The position numbers and the translations under genes were made by a program. A DNA stretch of 64,000 nt, taken from Galerina marginata (lineage: Eukaryota; Basidiomycota; Agaricomycetes; Agaricales; Galerinaceae). The stretch spans positions 2,108,001 to 2,172,000 of the forward strand of contig JAECYW010000005.1 of assembly GCA_023014335.1 (NCBI GenBank), written 5' to 3'. The stretch's first letter is position 1, and every line of letters starts with the position of its first letter. Below, piece by piece: positions 37,385-48,674 of the stretch. Under the pieces are notes generated by a model. The model ran no database searches. It saw only the letters and a list, made by a program, of their open reading frames with translations, and was not told the origin of the DNA.

Positions 37385-38527
37385 GGATTTTGTGAAATTG
37401 AATTAGTCTAGTGACTTGTTAACAATTCGTCGAGGAGGAGATATGTACGAGTAGTCAGATACCTGTTGAGATGCCAATACCATTCACATGCATCCATACA
37501 TTCGGTAAATTATATCGTTCTTGTCAATCCACTAACTTGCTTTGTAGGCCATTGCGTGGATGGCATGTACGAGTTCCCACCACAATCTAGATAGAAACGC
37601 ACGTTGAGCAAATCGTCCGGTGCTCGTTTAGGACACAGAATAACATTAAGTCAAGCGTGCAAATTATCAGAAGTTTGCGTTTCCCTGCGCAATACTGTAA
37701 CAACAGGGAGCCTGTGTTGGGACTGCAGCACAGTTAGTCGCGGGAGGCTGCTGTTGCAGCTCCACTGGGTCTATGTGCACCTAAGATGAGCCCCGCGGGT
37801 TGCTAAAACATTCTCCAACAGCTCGTAGTGGGCTGCGCTGGTGGGACATTGAGTCACGGCGCTTTTCCGGGGCGCTAGATGCAAGGTCAATAGATGTTCA
37901 AAAGGAATGAGAACTTGAACGCACCGGAGAATTGCCAAGTAGCTCCTCGGGCATCTCTACATCCCATAAGGCCTCTCCTAAGCTTCGTATGGCGTTCGGA
38001 TCGTTATCCAGGCGGTAAATACAATTCCTGGGTTAGGAGGGTGTGCATGCAGATGTTTGAGCCGGGTTCGGGTGCTAGTAAAGTGGACCTGTGCGTGTGG
38101 TTGCGAATGCAGGTTTTCTGACGGACAGTTGGCAGGCGGCGGAAGGCAGTCACCGAAAAATCGGTCATATTGGATCGCTCGCCATGTTCGCTCAATGTCC
38201 TGGTTGGCGGGCCTTGTTAGTCCAACGTGTGCCGGTGTTGATGACGGGGGCAAGGGCACCTTCTTTGGTTCCGTCCAGGCTCCTTGGGCCATTACACCTC
38301 CCACAACACCTCTCCCAAGTCTCGGGCGCCATTCGGGCCATGTGGCGAAGAATGTTTGTGGAGTCCGAGGATGTGCGTGCAGGTGTGTGCAAGTCACGGT
38401 TGAATGCTGGAACAGCGGAGAGGTGGATATTGGTACGAAGGGGAAATGGGGTAAGACAACGAGTGCCCGCGGCTGCATAAGTTATGAACCTATATGAACG
38501 TTAAACAAGGACCCAGAAAATCAAGAA

Positions 38528-38600
38528 CCTGCGCTGGCCGAGCAAAGGCTGAACTGACGCCTGACGTTGTGGCCTGAGGTTTGAATCGCGGCAGATGAAA
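38528..38600 (+). repeat. Possible tRNA-derived (SINE-like) sequence
   Basis: A Pol III A-box-like TGGCCGAGCAAAGG at 38535-38548 is followed 30 bases later by a B-box-like GGTTTGAATCG at 38578-38588, the spacing found in tRNA genes. The T-arm and acceptor do not pair, so it is not an intact tRNA. An AT-rich TA run follows at 38636-38651, as at the end of some SINEs. It could also be a chance match. Confidence 0.3.
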
Positions 38601-38635
38601 GACGGAGAAAGCAAGATCGATTACCAGTAGGATAT

Positions 38636-38651
38636 TAATATATATATATAT
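38636..38651. repeat. TA dinucleotide repeat
   Basis: A short simple-sequence run of TA units. Confidence 0.8.
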
Positions 38652-39017
38652 GAGAATTTACCGACATTTTAACATTCAATTTTCAACGTTCAACGTTCAA
38701 CCGTTATAGGCCACGGTGCGATAAGGTTGAGTATGAGGAGAGATCAGCGAAGGACTCGGGAGTCGGACGGCCCGTCTTGGGCTGCCTTGTGTGACCGTGT
38801 TTGTGACCAGGCCGACGTCTCTGCGCCGCTCGATCCTCAGACTCTTTCCTCATCATGCATCACCGCCCATCGTCCGTCTCTCCCTTCGTACCATCGTGCC
38901 GCTTATTTCAACGCTCTTGTTTGGTTCTTGTTCAACATCTTCAAGGCTCAAATGAGCGTAGTGTGGTCAAAAGAAAGCCACATCGTCAAAGCGTCTGAAA
39001 TATCGCTGCTTCACTGA

Positions 39018-39180
39018 CCTCTTCGTTGTCCGTGGATTTGCCGTGGATTCTTACGGGCACACATATCGATGTCGGGATTTGTCCCATTGCAAGATGGAAA
39101 GTGGTCCCAAATTTAGCTTGTCCAAACCCATAAGGGGTTACCTGTATTTCCCCGCGTGATCTCGACATGAGGCAAAAATG
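39018..39180 (+). repeat. Upstream block of copy E shared with copy D
   Basis: The core 39101-39180 matches 34373-34448 upstream of D (GTGGTCCCAAATTTAGCTTG, AAACCCATAAGGGGTTACC, ACATGAGGCAAAAATG). A further shared box, CGCCCACTGT...CACCC, lies just before the start in C, D and E. Confidence 0.7.
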
Positions 39181-39290
39181 CTATGCTTTACTAGTATGCT
39201 GATATAGATACGCCATTTCATAGGAATGCCTCACGAACGCCTCTTGCTTTCGCCCACTGTGCACCCCGTGCTTATTTGTACATACCCTAC

Positions 39291-42200
39291 ATGGCTGCTG
39301 CCGCCTGGTTACTTCAACTCCTGGCCCAAATTCGACGATATATCCTTCGGATCCTGCAGGATGGCGCCCGCCGTCCTCAAGCGCCCGTACAACTTCTGCG
39401 ACGGCTGGCAGCTTGGTGGTCATTTTTTCACATCAGGTGTAAATCGTGGAGAAAGTCAAGTAGACATTTAGATCAAGCCCCTTCGTCTGACATCGCAGGC
39501 TTCAGGAAGGGACCAGGTCCCGTCGAACCCTCCAAGGAACAAGCTCAGAAGTCAGGGCTCTCTGACACTCAAAGCGCGTATACACTCAACCCCAACGGAG
39601 AGACCATATCTCTTGATAAGGTTGCGTGCTCTCTGTACCCATTCGATGCAGGTGGAATACGAAGTGCATCCCGATCGTCCCACAACTTGAGGCTTGCAAG
39701 AGAGGCCCACGACCTTACGATTTCCAACCGAAATGCAACACGTTCCTCTCTGCGGCTCGGCTCTGAAAATTCACGATCTGCACTTGCAGTTTCATCGAAC
39801 GGTGACCCTGAAGGCTACACCTTCACAATCCGCTCCCCAACTTCACCCGCACCAGCTCGGCAATACTCGGCTTCTTTGCCACAGCTTCCTCGAAATGACC
39901 ATGAGATCCCAACCCTCCCAATAAATCAGCGCCCAGGCTTGAGTTTTCCTCACTACTTCCCAATCACTCACCTTCCTGAAGTTGATTCCCCCGAAATCGA
40001 CGCAAGCAGCATGGAAATTCCTTCAAGTCAGCTTGGGCTAGACCAGATTGAAATATCATCATCCCGCAGTTCTTCCCCCTTTTCTATCAGCCATTACTCA
40101 GATAACAATTCTTTACATGAAATTAACGCAACTAGCGCCGACGTTTATAGACTGCCTGCCACACCCGTTTACCTGGAGAACTCACGCATCGTACCTGTAA
40201 TGCCAGAAGCCACTCAACGCTACACCGGGAGACGTCGAATGTAAGTGCGATGGCTACTTTTCTGTCTGTCGTTGCTCAACGTTTTCTAGACGGAAAAAGA
40301 CGACTGAGATGACTATTGAACCTCTGACCACCACGTTTGAAAAGTAGGTCGCGTCTCCTCTTTGTCGACTTGAAAATTTTTTATATTTGATGCTCTGCAG
40401 CCCCGCTCCTGCTCCATGGATCAAATACCTTCACCCAGAAGGCGGTCCGTACTTTTATAATCAAGAGAAGGTCAGCCACTCTGATTCTCTTGTCCTGGCT
40501 TGCCATTTATCAAATTCATAGAGGATTTATGCCGATGCCGATCTGTACGATCCCAAGATTTTTGCCCAACTCTGCGAAGATATAGCCACCCTCGAAAGAT
40601 TTATCTCCGTGAATCATATCACCTTACCTGAACAAACCGACCTCGTGCTTGACCTTCGGTATGACAATGACGGCGTTATACAAGCGTCATACTATTACGC
40701 ACATCACAACTCACGGACAATCCTCTTCCTGGACACTTTCAAAGCCTCGGCGTTAGGCGCCTGGAGTGAAGTGCCTGCTGTCACTAGGGAGAGCCATCTC
40801 CGTGCGTATTTTCTCTACTGTAATCTAAGGCTTGATCTCATGGCACCCTAAAAGGCTTCGAGATCGAAGCACAGTATTGGTAACATCCGAGCTCCTTTTT
40901 GCAGTTTTGCCATTCGCCGCTAACAGATAATGTCAAAGGTTTTTCCTCCAATTGTTTCCTCACTCTCGGGAAACATCGCCAGACCTAATTCGCGAACTGA
41001 GAGATATCGTCCTTTTCTTTATTGGAGGTATTGGGATATCCTGATGCATGACCAATGTTCACATTATGACATAACTATATGTAGACAGTATGACCTCAAG
41101 TTCCTCGACGTCTCCCTATAACCTGGATGATCTTCACAAGGTGCTCTCATTGGCAGACAAGCTCCAGAGTAGCTATCAGACCTTCTCGCCCAAGAGATTT
41201 GATAATGACTTTCTTTGAAATTAGAAAATATCGGAGAAGGATCTGCTGGGGCGACCGCGCTTCTTGGTGAATTCTTTCGTTTTTAGTGCATACATGGCTT
41301 TCAGGCTAAAGGTTGTGCCAGCTCGCTTGATGTACATGTTCGGTAAGTTGTTTCGCCGATGCTGCCTTGGAAGTTATATAATCGAGGCATATTTCCAGTT
41401 CATTCAAGATTTCTCGATTTCTACGGAGAACCATGTTCTCGTATTGAGCGCCACTTTTCGGTTTACGGCACTCCCATCGTTTCACGTACATGGTTCATTA
41501 AATCCATTTCACCGCTCCTCTTCTTTGCCCCGGACTTCCATCTGCAGACCCTACAGAAAATGTGGGTTGATGGCCTAATGCATAAGGCTGTTTGGGACAA
41601 ATCAGCGAAAAAGATGAGCGAAGAATGGCAGGAATTCGTGCTTTGGGTAGATATCTCCCCTGCCTAATTCACCAAACAGGAATTGAATATTGCTTCTTTA
41701 GTCAACGGTCGTGTTGACCGCCAATGTGGCGTTTTTGGCCATTCAGAGTGTGGATTCGAAGCCCGATAATTTGCCTTACAGATCGCCTGCCCAAATTTCC
41801 AGTTATCTGTCTGTTGTGGCGAGTATTGGCAGTATTGTCCTTGGATTGTTGTTGATGAGGCAAAATCGAACTAAGAGTCGAGAAAGTGCTGATGAGATGG
41901 TTAGTATGAGCAGGGTCACCGCATCCAACCTTTCTGAAGCATATTTCTTTCAGCAAGCCTTCATGGAAAAACGCAGTCACCCGCGGCTGGGTCTGGAAAC
42001 GTTGGCTATCTTGTACAGTCTTCCATATACTCTCTTGATGTGGGGGTACGATTTCTTCCTTTTCTCGTCTGTTTATGCACTCAGCGGTGCTTTATGTGCC
42101 ATGCAGAATGGTCTCGTTCCTTGCTGCTTTCGGGTTCATGTGCTTCCAAAACTCAAGCATCCAAGCCCGAGCTGTGGTCGGACCATTCTTCGTAATCGTC

Positions 42201-42449
42201 CTGATCCTCATCTTCTGGTGTATGTGTACTTTATGGGATGACCTACCAGAAGAGGCCCCAGTCGAATTTGCGCCTGAACTCAATGAAGGGAGTGTTCAAG
42301 GCTCACCAACATCATCGAAGCATGCCCTGACACGGCCGACGATGTTGTCAAAACTTCTAAACCTACCTCTGCGCGCCTTTTTGAAACATCGACCGTCATT
42401 TGACTCGGAAAAAACAGCGGTTGAGATGGGGGAAGTTTACCGAGTGTAA
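39291..42449 (+). CDS. WW-like/multi-membrane family protein, copy E
   Basis: Fourth tandem copy, ATG 39291 (MAAAAWLLQLLAQIRRYILR). Exon 1 is the longest, about 317 codons, with extra Ser/Pro-rich sequence (GIRSASRSSHNLRLAREAHD, EIDASSMEIPSSQ), and ends VYLENSRIVPVMPEATQRYT. The WW-like exon reads PAPWIKYLHPEGGPYFYNQE, then RIYADADLYDPKIFAQLCED. Then come QASYYYAHHNSRTILFLDTF, FEIEAQYW and NIGEGSAGATALL. The middle region is SRTWFIKSISPLLFFAPDFH with LQTLQKMWVDGLMHKAVWDK. Membrane segments are TVVLTANVAFLAIQSVDSKP, VVASIGSIVLGLLLMRQ, YSLPYTLLMWG with MVSFLAAFGFMCF, and VVGPFFVIVLILIFWCMCTL. The acidic-to-basic tail ends VEMGEVYRV. All exons can be joined without a stop. Confidence 0.85.
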
Positions 42450-43883
42450 TGAGCGAAGGGTTCGACATTATAAGGATTGGATCAAGGTTGGATAGGAAAT
42501 GATATGTATCAAAAAATGACTCACTTCACTGTAGAGATACCTGTACTCTTCGTTTTCTTTGTACTTGCCTATGTATTTTTTTTCGGCCCAGCCTTAGTAC
42601 CCGAGTTGTATTACTCTGAACCCGGAGCTTGGTGTTCCATATTTACTTGCTGTGTAGGTAGGTATTCTCCTTCTGCATATATGCCATTTTCATTTAGAAC
42701 GCAACATCAGAACGTGGCACTGTCGCACACTGCCCGCAAGACATCCCTAGATTGTAAAGGGTTTGGGCGTCATAGTAAATTATATCAGTCTTCGCGACCC
42801 ATCTACTACGGCAACGAGATATCGTGTAGTCATCCAGGTACTACAATCCATTTTTCTCCTACACGCACAGCATCACGAGATGACTGTATTATTAAACTGT
42901 ACTCGAGTATGTTGAACAGTTGAAGGAGTCTACTGTCCATTTGAAACTCTCAAAGGAGGTGATGTGGAAATTCGTGTGGTTTGGACAGATAGGAATGTTT
43001 ACGAATACAGTACTACTAGGGAGCCGCAATTCGATATATATATATATTGACCTGTTTCTAACCTGCTTTGCACTTTCCAATTTAGGCAACCGTATTGCTG
43101 AACCCGGACATTGCCATTTTTAAAACAGGTGCTTAACGATCGCCTTCGCTTAGGATTTCAATTTATTTGTCACTCGCTGTTATTATCTGGAGCATCGTCC
43201 TGGTATTTCCAAGTTGTTTATGCCGCGGAATCAAGTGAACTGGGACGGTCGCTTCGCGGTACATTTCGCGCCAGTAATAAACTCTTTCAAAAGTTTTCAA
43301 GATCAGTGTGGATCGATTCTCGTTTGCCTGTCACGGGAAGATAATATTTTTAAATTTGTACCTAACATTATTTGGGGCATTGCGGTGGCTTCTTTCTCCT
43401 GTGTTTCGAAAATGCAAATGAGGACCTGTGGTCAGCTGGAGCAACTATTATAGCCTGTGCACGTGAATGGACAGCTGGACAAGGCACTTGAAGCTCTAAG
43501 CATCCTTCTTTCAGTTCTGGCGACAACCTTCCGAAAACCTCACAGAGTTTTTACAACAAGGAGGAGGATAGAAGAAAGCGTGCGTGTGAAGGTGTCGCAC
43601 TTCATCAATAGCCTCAAAATCGGTCGACACTCGTTTGTATCAAATTTGAGGGTGCTTGTCCTCCACGGGATTGGGAATTCGGAATTAGAGTAATGAAGTC
43701 CATGCTACTATTGAGATATATTGTACATGCGAAAAAAAAGCCAATAGATGGAGAGACGGCGTTCCTCCATATTTATTTGCCAGATGGCTTCGGCTTGTTG
43801 CCTTTGACGGTGTGGTTTATCGGTCCGCGTGGGCGATAGCTAAAAGTAGGCAATAAATCAATGGCAAATTCATCGTGGATAAC
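42450..43883. other. Intergenic region after copy E
   Basis: No gene recognised. Short frames at 42477-42923 and 43111-43693 lack recognisable features. The 3' flank of E (to about 42545) keeps a weak match to the flanks of B-D (GATATGTA...GAGATACCTG). On the minus strand, 43799-43850 reads YRPRGPINHTVKGNKPKPSG followed by K and a stop after a good acceptor (CTTTTAG), so it might be a last exon of the uncertain gene to its right. Confidence 0.35.
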
Positions 43884-45420
43884 TTAGACGAACGTCGGAT
43901 GTTCAGGCGCCTCTGGATTCTCTGGAGTTTTGGGCGAATCCGGCGTCTCTGGGGCGGTAGGGCTTTCCCCCGTTGTTAATGTTCGATCTTGGTCGGCAAG
44001 AAATTTTCTTACTTGTCTCCGCCCGACTTCGAATCTGTGCCTACCCCAATAACGGATGCGACTACGTGCCTACATGGGAGTATCAGTAAGAGGATATTCG
44101 GGTGTTGAGTGATAGGGGAGGAAATCTAATCGAAATGGAAACCCACTGAACCTTCCCGATCGCTTTTGATATGGAATGAGTATCGGGCATGTGTGATGGC
44201 AAATGAGCGCGGGTGGATACAAGAGGGTGTATAGGTACTCTGCGTTTGCACAAAGGTGTCGGGAAGAGTCAGAAGAGCGCGAATTCCTTACGGCTTTATA
44301 GTTTTTGGTATGTAGGGCCCCCACAGCTGCAAAGTGACTCGAATGCCCACAGCCTACGCCCCTGTCAACCAATGTGCAGTGGAGTTTCCCCACAGGCGCC
44401 TAGATCCAACGAAAATAAGCCAACGAACGTCTCTTGTGACAGATAGCATTGAATCGGCGAAAAGGAGCCCAGTAAATAGGCGCTTGATAAGACGAAGCAC
44501 TGATCAGCTGAGGCGGTAGGACACCGTTAGATCCAAAGAAACGCCACAGCCGTCTCTCAATCTCCGTGGCGATACGGGCCGAGTACTTCAACCAACGCAC
44601 TCATCCGCGAAAATACCCATACAAGGATAGCCCGGTGTCCAACACAGTGGCTATGCGCGGTGACCGGACGAAAGGGTGGAAATAGAGAGCACTTCGCGTT
44701 CTTTAAATAAAGGTGGGATAGAATGTCGGTGTTGGGAAAGGAACTCTTCACAATTCATAAAAGCCCTTGTGATTCGTGAGTGAGATAAGATGAACACATG
44801 ATGGGCGTCCTCGCGATAACGCGAGAATTGGACATCACGGCGAATGAGATACTCAGGATATTTAAGTCGCCACTGGTAAGAAGCAATGTGATAGTGAACA
44901 GCGGTGAACGAACACAGTTTAACCTGGGAAGTAATCACAGGCTTGGACAAACGTGTATATGATTCGATGAGATATAGGATCGAATCGACAGAAGTTTAAA
45001 TCAACTTCATTGCCCTGATTATCGGATGGCGCTGTTTTCAAGCCAGAGATGACCGAACGTGGTTCACTGTGCCTCTCGACTGACAATCCCTACGTTCGCA
45101 CTGTCAGAGAAGCCTGTCGAAAAAGCGATCCTCAGCCCAAGTTAATGAAAGTAGGAACAGCAAAATGGACTTTTACAACATTTAGGACGTAAGTGGAAAA
45201 TAGGTCGACGGACCATGATGTTGTGTTCAGGATGAAAACTAACTTTGCGTGCCGTCTTCAACGCGTTCGGAGTTCTCGACCGAGTTAACCAAATGGAACT
45301 GAGGCAAGTTTCAAACTTTGGGGATCGGTAACGTGTAAAAGCCATGCTGATCGTCGCGGTGACAGACTGGCAGGCTCGACTTACAGAAAGAGCGTAGAGA
45401 TCCACTAGCCACAAAATCTG
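43884..45420 (-). CDS. Uncertain multi-exon gene, unidentified or decayed
   Basis: Only the 3' part looks convincing. One exon reads CKRRVPIHPLVSTRAHLPSH, then MPDTHSISKAIGK. After an intron with donor GGGAAG|gttcag it continues ARSRIRYWGRHRFEVGRRQV and RKFLADQDRTLTTGE, with a Pro/Glu-rich end PENPEAPEHPTFV at TAA 43884. Upstream, frames such as LKYPEYLIRRDVQFSRYRED (about 44850) and LILDFAQILWLVDLYALSV (about 45420) could be further exons. I could not join them without stops, and the start given is only a limit. I could not place it in any family, and it may be a pseudogene. Confidence 0.3.
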
Positions 45421-45996
45421 AGCGAAATCAAGAATAAGCCTGTACTTGTTACCATCGTATCACAGTGAGCGCTGGCGGACCTGGACAGAGATGAACAAGC
45501 CGCAGAATACTTGGATTAGTATCCTTTTATATCTGTATGTGGATTTATTTAAGCGACTGAATATCGTTCAATGGACAAACAACTCACCGGAAATGTAGGA
45601 TGTACTTCTTTGTGCTATTATTGACAAATGCCAAATTCAGGCTTAGATCACCGCTCGCCGGACAGTATTCGACGGGGAATACTTAAATACGTCATCGAGA
45701 CTCATTCTGCGTCGGGGTTTGATTGCTATCGACGTCGAGATTCCTGCCAGAAAATGTTCGCAAATTCGAGCTTCCGGTAAAACCTCGAGGGTTATTCATT
45801 GGTACACAAAGGGGGACAATTGGCGGTGCGATTAAATTCAAGCATGTCCGGAAGGAATATGTTGGTAATACAAAGCAAATATCATTTGGGCTTCGGTTTC
45901 GGTTTCTGGCCTGAAACTTGTCCTTTTAAAGGTCCTCGAGGAACGCTGAAACAGTATTATTGATCAATCAATTGGTCTAGCAGCAGAATTTGGTCC

Positions 45997-46463
45997 TTAC
46001 TCATCAAATTGAGGGAAATCATCGTCAGAATCGTCCACCGGTTCTTCTTCGTCGTCTTCAATCAGGCTGTTTTGAACTTCGTTGTTAGTTACAACTGCCA
46101 GTGCTATAAGATCAATATCAAACGTAGGCGGTACAGATACAAGACGACGTGCCACTTTCAGAATCATCAAGTGAGGTAGATGTGGAGGCGGCAGTGATTT
46201 GAGGTTCCAAATCCTGAACCTGGTCGTTAGACTCGGATGACTCTTGTACAAGGGTCGTTGGGCTGGCGCCTAAACCCTTGTTTGATTTCTCGGGGAAAGG
46301 GTCTATTTTTTCAGAGTCGCCTCCCGATTTTCCATGACCAAATGGTGTAGTCTCTTTCTCCTCATTACTACAATTGTAGCAGGGTGAGATGGGCGTCTAC
46401 TGATAGCTTTGAATCTACTCACCTCAAATTGTCGATGCTTGTAGGCTCAGATTCTGAAGACAT
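45997..46463 (-). CDS. Small acidic disordered protein, unidentified
   Basis: Not recognised. The ATG at 46463 starts MSSESEPTSIDNL, then an intron (donor AG|GTGAGT). Exon 2 has NEEKETTPFGHGKSGGDSEK and SSESNDQVQDLEPQITAAST. A second intron (gtatct...ttatag) joins SGTSS to LAVVTNNEVQNSLIEDDEEE. The protein ends DDSDDDFPQFDE at TAA 45997. About 130 residues, rich in Ser, Asp and Glu. The frame holds across two introns and the start lies about 400 bases from the divergent copy F, which supports a real gene. No function can be inferred. Confidence 0.5.
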
Positions 46464-46864
46464 GGAGGATAGAGAATCCAATCGATAAGGTCATAAGGTT
46501 GGACGGTTTACACTTGTATTCATCAGAGATACGGCACAACGTGCCACAAACGTGACACCGGGGGCCAGGCCAGTACGGAGGCCGACATTCATCGATTCAC
46601 CTTGCGTCGGGATGGGAGCTAGCCTCTGCTGAGCTCATTCAGCGTCAACGGTCTTGACTCCGTCCGCAACTTAGTTTTGCGAGCAACAGCCTTCACCATA
46701 AGATGCTGTGTGACGTGTACAGATATATAAGTACCCACGCTGTTATATGTCACAGCAATCGGGGATTCCGCCGGATTCGCCATGGCATGGGTATAAAGGC
46801 CACCTTACTCCTTCCTCCCACAGCACTCTGATCCAACAGTTTTCCTCCCTTCTCCCATTTCTTA

Positions 46865-48674
46865 ATGTCTTCCCAAATATCCATTGAACTCATCTCAGGA
46901 CCTTCCAAATCCTCTGGTTCTCTTCGCCCAATTGTGGCACAGTCTACTGGTCGTTATGATGTAACCATGAAGTCAGTCAAACTGTTCATGAAGTTGCTCA
47001 AATGCTTATTTTTTATCAACAGAGTACAGCGTTCGCATGCCGTTATTGAACCAGGAATGTTTCTTTCTACTCGGGATGCCTCGTGAGTGATGCGTTTTTT
47101 TGGAGTGGCAAACATGTGTTGAAAATTTGGCCTCACCAGACCCACGTACCTGCCGCCGCAATGGTCTGCTTCAGTGCACCCGGAGGGCAAAATTTACTTT
47201 TACCGGGACTCTGGTTTGCGCATCGTCACCGATTCATACCTATACACACCTGAGGTTGGCGAACAAATCTGCGCGTGGGCCCATGAGGTCGAAAAGCAGG
47301 CTGCGGACAAAGGCTTTGTTTTAACGGACAGTGTTGAGCTCTTTTTGCAACTGGAAGACGACGATTGCAACTATTACTTCGTTGATCGTGCCACACAAAC
47401 ACTTTTCTGGCTGGAGGAATTTGAAACATCTGACCTTGGCCTTCACCCAGTTGTTTCACCATCTCATCTCAGTAAGTTTGGCGATTCAAAAAGCGGATTC
47501 AATTTTTCATTCTTTTTGCAGAACTGGTGCTGGAGACACAATACTGGTCTCACGTTGAAAACTTCTGCATGCACTTTGGGGGTTTACCTCAAAAGTCAAT
47601 TGACGATCTCATTCTTGTATTTTCTCATGCCCTTGCTGGTCAGATTTCTTATTGTTCACTTGCTGTTGTTTTGAGTGCTCATAATTGTTGCAGATACCCT
47701 CACGTCTAATCTGTCAACGTTTCCTTACGACGCCTCAACATGCGAGAAGTTCCTTAATCTTTTGACGTCTTCACGAGATCGCATTCACGATGGACATACT
47801 GTTTGTTTTGTCGGTACGCATTAAATTTTCTGTGGCGCAACCGTTCCTGACGTGGCTTTTTTTTCCTAGCTAGACTCTGGGGTGTAATAAGTAAGCGAAG
47901 GCAGTGTTATATTGATGCTCATCATTCTAATGTTTTAACAGTCTATAACCGATATGAAACCCACTATGGTCAACAACAACCCCGTCTCTCTCGGGATTCG
48001 TCTATCCTCGTTGACCAGGATAAAGAGATCCAGTGGACAAAGTCCATTTTCTCCAGTCTTTCATTTGGCACCTCGGCACCGTATTTGAAACAACTTGACG
48101 ACCTGTTCTTGGATCGCTTTGTATACGGAGCCGACTGGGATTCATTCATGACCCAGTGTATCAAAGGCTGGCAAAAAATCACCGTTCAATCAGTCGGTTT
48201 GCTTCTGTAAGCATTCCTTCAATATGCGTAAGTTAAACAGTGTATACTAACCAGCTTATTTCGTCCAGTCTCCACGGTTTCTGCTTCTTGCTCCCCGTAT
48301 CGCCACTTCTAGCTTATATTTCGGCCTCGATGACGAGCCTGAGTATTTTGGCATCCGCACTCCTTATCCACAGACACGAAGAGCTTGCGACAGCTGGTGC
48401 TAGCCCTGCGCACGAGTATCTGACCGCTGTATCCTCCCCGAGAATTAAGTTCCAAGGCGTCGCATTTGCATTCGCTCTTCCCAAGACTTTCTTCATCTTG
48501 GGACTTGTTGTCTTCTTCTCCCAATGGTCCATCCTCCTCTGCCAGAACATGTGCCTCACACGCGCCATATTGTGTTTGGGGGCTGTCTTCGCCATCTTAT
48601 TTGCCATCCAATTCTCGACCTCTCGCAAGAGCCTATTTTCTAGATCGGAAAAGGACGAAGCTTCTATGGTGTAA
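46865..48674 (+). CDS. WW-like/multi-membrane family protein, copy F (short form)
   Basis: Diverged, shorter family member without the long variable N-terminal exon. The ATG at 46865 starts MSSQISIELISGPSKSSGSL, then VQRSHAVIEPGMFLSTRDA. The WW-like exon reads SPTYLPPQWSASVHPEGKIY, then FYRDSGLRIVTDSYLYTPEV. The LPPQW start is closest to a classic WW domain. The next block has DDDCNYYFVDRATQTLFWLE, matching YYYAHHPSRSIFFLD of the long copies. Then come LVLETQYWSHVENFCMHFGG and IIYNRYETHYGQQQPRLSRD. Membrane segments are SVGLLLLHGFCFLLPVSPLL, ISASMTSLSILASALLIHRH, FALPKTFFILGLVVFFSQWS and ILCLGAVFAILFAIQFSTSR. The tail SEKDEASMV ends at 48674. All exons join cleanly. Function unknown. Confidence 0.82.

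Larger units (their letters stand above)
37385..39290. other. Intergenic region between copies D and E
   Basis: The first 110 bases resemble the 3' flanks of B and C (TACCTGTTGAGATGCC). No recognised gene lies in the rest. A minus open frame at 37978-38478 (166 codons, rich in Pro, His and Thr) shows no family features. A tRNA-like sequence and a TA repeat lie at 38528-38651. Short direct repeats (TTCAACG units) lie near 38682-38700. From about 39018 the DNA matches the upstream block of copy D. Confidence 0.45.

Noticed and set aside
37978..38478. 166-codon minus frame rich in His and Pro in the D-E spacer
   Set aside because: Overlapping open frames occur on the other strand in the same GC-rich segment, there is no recognisable domain, and weakly similar internal pieces suggest low-complexity DNA.
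42477..42923. 148-codon frame after copy E with a hydrophobic start
   Set aside because: It begins in the 3' flank shared with the other copies, uses no recognisable ATG context and lacks family features.
44600..45420. Possible STE3-type pheromone receptor remnant
   Set aside because: A stretch like LIRRDVQFSRY recalls the third loop of STE3 receptors, but no other conserved receptor block could be found in any frame.
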